The translations under genes were made by a program, and so were the position numbers. Below the pieces are notes generated by a model. It saw only the letters and a list, made by a program, of their open reading frames with translations. It had not been told where the DNA came from and ran no database searches. Shown in pieces: positions 60,761-64,000 of a stretch of DNA of 64,000 nt (position 1 is the stretch's first letter; the number at the start of each line of letters is the position of its first letter). This DNA is from Paraclostridium ghonii (GTDB lineage: Bacteria; Bacillota; Clostridia; Peptostreptococcales; Peptostreptococcaceae), in NCBI RefSeq assembly GCF_030815085.1, contig NZ_JAUSWG010000005.1. The stretch is one strand, 5' to 3'.

Positions 60761-62147
60761 ATTTATTATTTTTCATTAATTCCATTACAACATGGTCTTT
60801 CGATCCTACTCCTTGTAATTTTAATTCATTAATTTTTTCTTTGAATTGAGGTAAATACTTTTCATGTGCTACTAACAGTTCATCTAAAACCTGATTAGCT
60901 TTTACTCCATTTTTAACTAACGGATTTATAGTAAATGCTTGCAATGCCATTCCATAGTCACCACTTAATGCCGCATTTATCGTACACTCTTCCATTGCTT
61001 TCATTACTTGTAACCATCCTTTTTCAAATGAATCCATATCTCCCCATGCAATTGGCTCTGCACCTTTAGATGATATTGTAGATGTTACTTCAACAATAGA
61101 GTCTTCATCAAGACAAGTTATAGAGCCATTGTTTTGTGTACTTGCCACCATTTGAATTCCTTTGTCGTTGTATATTGCACTTATACATTCGCATGCTGCA
61201 TCACTATAATATACACCACCACGTTTTTGTAGTTCTTCAGGTTTTTTACTTAAATCTGGATTTTTATATATCTCAAAAAGTGATGCCTCTACTTCTTTCA
61301 TTTGTTCAGCTCTTGTTCCACCTTTTTTAAATTCCTCTAAACTATGTTCTAACATTTCTTTTTCCATATAGTAATAACGATGGTATCCACATGGTAACAA
61401 GTTTATTGAATGTAATAATTCTAATGGGAATTCTGCTTGATGAATATTTCCTGGAGTTCCACCTTTTTTGTCATTAATATGTTTTATTAACTCATCTGTA
61501 ACTTCTTTTCCATTCTTATCATAAACTTTATGCCAATGGAAATGGTTCAATCCTGCAAATTTATAATTTAATTCTTCAGTCTGTTTTCCTATATTTTCAG
61601 GTTCATCTTTCATTGAAATTACTGGCACATTGCAAAGTCCTATACACTTTTTCCATCCAAAATGCTTAATAACTGCTTCTGTAATAATTCCACTTGGGTT
61701 AGTAAAGTTAATTAACCAAGCATGTGGACATAATACCTTCATATCTTCTATAATTTCTTTTATTACAGGTATTGTTCTAAATGCTTTAAACATCCCACCT
61801 GCTCCATTTGTTTCTTGCCCTAACATACCATGAAGCAATGGTATTCTTTCATCTTTTATTCTTGCATCCAACAACCCAACTCTAAATTGTGTCGTTACAA
61901 AATCTGCATCTTTTAAAGCTTCTTTTCTATCTAAAGTGGTAAATACTTTTACATTATATGGTGTTGCATCCCACATACGTTGTGATAATTTCCCAACTAT
62001 CTCTAATTTTTCTTTTCCTTCTTCTATATCAACTAGCCATATTTCACTTATTGGAAGTTCATTATATCTTTTTATAAATCCTTCCATCAGTTCAGGTGTA
62101 TAGCTACTTCCCCCTCCAATTGTTGCTATCTTTATATGCTTTTTCAT
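60759..62147 (-). CDS. GH4 6-phospho-beta-glucosidase
   Basis: The 462-residue enzyme is a family 4 glycosidase. It uses NAD and a metal ion to split 6-phospho-beta-glucosides such as phosphorylated cellobiose. It has the Rossmann start IKIATIGGGSSYTPELMEGF, GLLDARIKDERIPLLHGMLGQETNGAGG, NFTNPSGIITEAV and the Cys/His metal region GLCNVP with GLNHFHWH. It is followed by the RpiR regulator gene in the same direction, which probably controls it. No PTS genes are in the window. Confidence 0.9.
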   Translation of the reverse strand: MKKHIKIATIGGGSSYTPELMEGFIKRYNELPISEIWLVDIEEGKEKLEIVGKLSQRMWDATPYNVKVFTTLDRKEALKDADFVTTQFRVGLLDARIKDERIPLLHGMLGQETNGAGGMFKAFRTIPVIKEIIEDMKVLCPHAWLINFTNPSGIITEAVIKHFGWKKCIGLCNVPVISMKDEPENIGKQTEELNYKFAGLNHFHWHKVYDKNGKEVTDELIKHINDKKGGTPGNIHQAEFPLELLHSINLLPCGYHRYYYMEKEMLEHSLEEFKKGGTRAEQMKEVEASLFEIYKNPDLSKKPEELQKRGGVYYSDAACECISAIYNDKGIQMVASTQNNGSITCLDEDSIVEVTSTISSKGAEPIAWGDMDSFEKGWLQVMKAMEECTINAALSGDYGMALQAFTINPLVKNGVKANQVLDELLVAHEKYLPQFKEKINELKLQGVGSKDHVVMELMKNNK

Positions 62148-62346
62148 AATTATCCCTCCAATTGATATGTTACTTATAATATATTTGGTTTTGTAGCTTA
62201 GTTCAATATAATAGGGATAATCTGATACTTTGTTTCAAAACTTATTATTAAATAAGATATTAATTGAAACTTTTTGATACTTTATACTAAAAGTATCTAA
62301 ATTGCTTGTCTAGTGGTATAATTTTTTAAAAATAATAAAAAATATA

Positions 62347-62375
62347 TTGACAAATTTTTAAAATAAAACTAAAAT
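62347..62375 (+). promoter_or_regulatory. Promoter of the T-box transcript
   Basis: TTGACA (62347-62352) and TAAAAT (62370-62375) are 17 bp apart. Transcription from about 62382 leads straight into the T-box leader. Confidence 0.6.
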
Positions 62376-62411
62376 TATAAATAACAAATTTCAAATACTT
62401 AAATTCTAAGA

Positions 62412-62632
62412 AAAAGATAGTAGATATAAATTACGTTTCAGCGAGCTAGGGTTGGTGTAAGCCTAGTAACAATATTTATATTGAAGAGAGCTTTGGAGAA
62501 GAATATCTGAACTATCAGTAGGATATTAGGTATGTCCCGCCTTAAGGGATTAGAGTGGATAAGTATACTTATCAATTAGAGTGGTAACGCGGAATATTTC
62601 GTCTCTTGGTTTTATAACCAAGGGACTTTTTT
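62412..62632 (+). ncRNA. T-box leader (first complete unit)
   Basis: Stem I is visible: GATAGT (62416-62421) pairs with ACTATC (62511-62516), and GATAT with ATATC inside it. AGCGAGC and GGTGTAAGCC form the distal loop parts. The T-box sequence AGAGTGGTAACGCGG is at 62578-62592. The terminator stem GTCTCTTGGTT/AACCAAGGGAC (62601-62626) ends in six T. UGGU in the antiterminator bulge implies a tRNA with A at the discriminator position. The specifier lies in or beside GAACTATC (62509-62516), but I could not assign the codon. Confidence 0.85.
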
Positions 62633-62660
62633 GATTTCAAATTTACTACTAAATAACGCT

Positions 62661-62783
62661 GAATTTGAGGTATATTGCATGCCTCAAATTCGGAATATTT
62701 CGAAAATGTTAGGTAGACTTGTCAATAAGAGTGGTAACACGGAATATTTCGTCTCTTGGTTTTTAAAGCCAAGAGACTTTTTT
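62661..62783 (+). ncRNA. Second, partial T-box unit (antiterminator/terminator without full stem I)
   Basis: A second T-box motif, AGAGTGGTAACACGG (62728-62742), and a second terminator, GTCTCTTGG/CCAAGAGAC followed by six T (62751-62783), repeat the end of the first unit. The preceding region has only a simple 10-bp hairpin (GAATTTGAGG/CCTCAAATTC, 62661-62691) in place of stem I. The shared GGAATATTTCGTCTCTTGGT shows it arose by duplication. Confidence 0.8.
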
Positions 62784-62830
62784 GTATTTTAAAGCATTAC
62801 AAACAACTATTATAAATAGGAGGAATGATT

Positions 62831-63937
62831 ATGAATACTGCACCAAAATATCCGCTTTTAGAAATAAACCTAAATAAAATATTTGATAATACAAAGTGCT
62901 TAGTAAACTTATGTAAAGAAAAAGAAATAAGTATATCAGGCGTTATAAAAGGAGTAAATGCAGATCCACAAATAATTGATGCACTGGTAGATGGAGGATG
63001 TAAATATTTAGCGAGTTCAAGAATAGAGCAACTAATATCTTTAAAAGAAAAAGGTATAAAAAAAGAAAATATGTTAATTAGAATGCCTATGGCTCGCGAA
63101 ATAAAAGATGTTGTACAATATATTGATATTACATTGAATTCAGAGCTTAAAACTATAAATTTATTAGAAAAAGAGTGTAAAAAGCAAAATAAAGAACATA
63201 AAGTAATACTTATGATGGACTTAGGAGATTTAAGGGAAGGATTTTTTAATAAAAATGAACTTATAGATACTGCTTTGTATATAGAAAATAACTTAAAATA
63301 CGTTAAGTTATATGGAATAGGAACTAATTTAAGTTGTTATGGATCTATTAAGCCCTCATATGAAAACTTAAGCTATTTATGTGAAATAGCCGAGGAAATT
63401 GAATCTAAAATAGGAAGAAAATTAGATATAATCTCAGGAGGTTCAACTACATCTTTGCCATTAGTTTTAGATAACAAAATACCTAGTAAAATAAATAATT
63501 TACGAATAGGAGAAGCTTTATTAATAGGGCGAGAATTAATAGATTACTGGGGATACGATTTAGAAAAAATACACAAAGATACTCTTATATTAAAAGCTGA
63601 AATAATAGAGATAAAAGAAAAACCATCTTATCCTATAGGTGAAATGTTTTTAGATGCATTTGGTAATAAACCTAATTATGAAGATAAAGGTATAAGAAAA
63701 AGAGCAATTTTAGCAGTAGGAAAACAAGATTTTGTTAATGACAGAGATTTGATTCCCTTAGATGACGGAGTAGAAATTGTTGGTAGCAGTAGCGATCATC
63801 TTATAGTAGATATACAAAATTCAAATATAAACTTTCAGGTTGGAGATATTATGAGTTTGGGAATGTTCTACCCTTGTGCACTTTTCTTAACATCATCAAA
63901 ATATGTAAATAAATATTATATTCACCCCGAATTATAA
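62831..63937 (+). CDS. orr: Ornithine racemase (alanine racemase-like, PLP)
   Basis: The 368-residue protein is a fold III PLP racemase of the alanine racemase N-terminal family. It has PLLEINLNKIFDNTK at the N-terminus and the PLP Lys in SGVIKGVNADPQI. ILMMDLGDLREGFF, YGIGTNLSCYGSIKPS and DIISGGSTTSLPLV match clostridial ornithine racemase, which starts oxidative ornithine fermentation by making D-ornithine. AGGAGG is seven bases before the ATG at 62831, so the ATG at 62825 is less likely. It sits behind the T-box leader and just before another gene. Confidence 0.82.
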   Translation: MNTAPKYPLLEINLNKIFDNTKCLVNLCKEKEISISGVIKGVNADPQIIDALVDGGCKYLASSRIEQLISLKEKGIKKENMLIRMPMAREIKDVVQYIDITLNSELKTINLLEKECKKQNKEHKVILMMDLGDLREGFFNKNELIDTALYIENNLKYVKLYGIGTNLSCYGSIKPSYENLSYLCEIAEEIESKIGRKLDIISGGSTTSLPLVLDNKIPSKINNLRIGEALLIGRELIDYWGYDLEKIHKDTLILKAEIIEIKEKPSYPIGEMFLDAFGNKPNYEDKGIRKRAILAVGKQDFVNDRDLIPLDDGVEIVGSSSDHLIVDIQNSNINFQVGDIMSLGMFYPCALFLTSSKYVNKYYIHPEL

Positions 63938-63994
63938 AAAATACACATATACATTATGATAAATTATTAAAACAATAAAATTAAGGAGTTAATT

Positions 63995-64000
63995 ATGAAT
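63995..64000 (+). CDS. Start of the next gene (cut by window end)
   Basis: ATGAAT at the very end follows AAGGAG six bases upstream, 57 bp after the orr stop. It is probably the next gene in the same operon; only two codons are visible. Confidence 0.5.

Noticed and set aside
62509..62517. Assignment of a specifier codon (TAT, ATC or CTA) to the T-box
   Set aside because: Several alignments of the specifier loop are possible by eye. Only the discriminator inference (A) is firm, so no amino acid is claimed.

Overview
The window is low-GC, AT-rich DNA from an anaerobic Firmicute. The gene content (B12-dependent glycerol dehydratase, ornithine racemase behind a T-box, methionine gamma-lyase, a CXXC/TlpA/ferredoxin trio, many BceAB- and MacB-like ABC exporters) fits the Clostridia, most likely the Peptostreptococcaceae (Clostridioides/Paraclostridium/Paeniclostridium-like). 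The genus is an inference from gene families. No rRNA, tRNA, CRISPR array, prophage or transposase was seen.

Layout. 1-10 kb: a glycerol-to-1,3-propanediol block on the minus strand. A PocR-type sensor and an AraC-type response regulator precede dhaB-dhaC-dhaE (coenzyme B12 glycerol dehydratase), dhaF-dhaG (reactivase), a GlcG/HbpS-like gene and dhaT, with glpF beyond. 10-20 kb: hypA-hypB, a DUF5692-type membrane protein, an SLT-like protein, a BceAB-type transporter, an HTH-desulfoferrodoxin fusion regulator, a thiol/ferredoxin trio (TlpA lipoprotein, a frameshifted CXXC mini-gene, a membrane 4Fe-4S protein) and a POT-type peptide transporter. 20-25 kb: a gene-free AT-rich 1.2 kb, then two plus-strand repeat proteins, one a 960-residue acidic (Ala/Ser)-(Asp/Asn/Thr) repeat protein and one a His-rich protein with 81-bp repeats. 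25-36 kb: a MacB-like exporter and an unusual six-gene operon that joins a complete sugar-type ABC importer to an HlyD-like adaptor and a MacB-like membrane protein. 36-45 kb: an acetyltransferase behind what looks like a leader-peptide attenuator, a CarD-like regulator, a rhodanese lipoprotein, a glycosyltransferase-like protein, methionine gamma-lyase with a sigma-54 promoter and TyrR-type boxes beside a TyrR-like activator gene, a B3/B4 protein and a MerR regulator. 45-60 kb: two two-component systems flanking a duplicated set of ABC exporters, with two identifiable gene remnants. 60-64 kb: an RpiR regulator and a GH4 6-phospho-beta-glucosidase, then a T-box leader with a duplicated antiterminator/terminator module ahead of ornithine racemase.

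How the parts work together. The dha block imports glycerol, dehydrates it to 3-hydroxypropionaldehyde, repairs the inactivated dehydratase and reduces the aldehyde to 1,3-propanediol. Its adjacent sensor/regulator pair has lost key phosphotransfer residues. In the 54-60 kb block a TTAACA-type direct repeat precedes both ABC modules and the response regulator gene, suggesting one small regulon. In the megL block, promoter, boxes and activator form a self-consistent sigma-54 circuit. Start codons were moved from the longest possible reading frame wherever a ribosome binding site clearly marked a later start.
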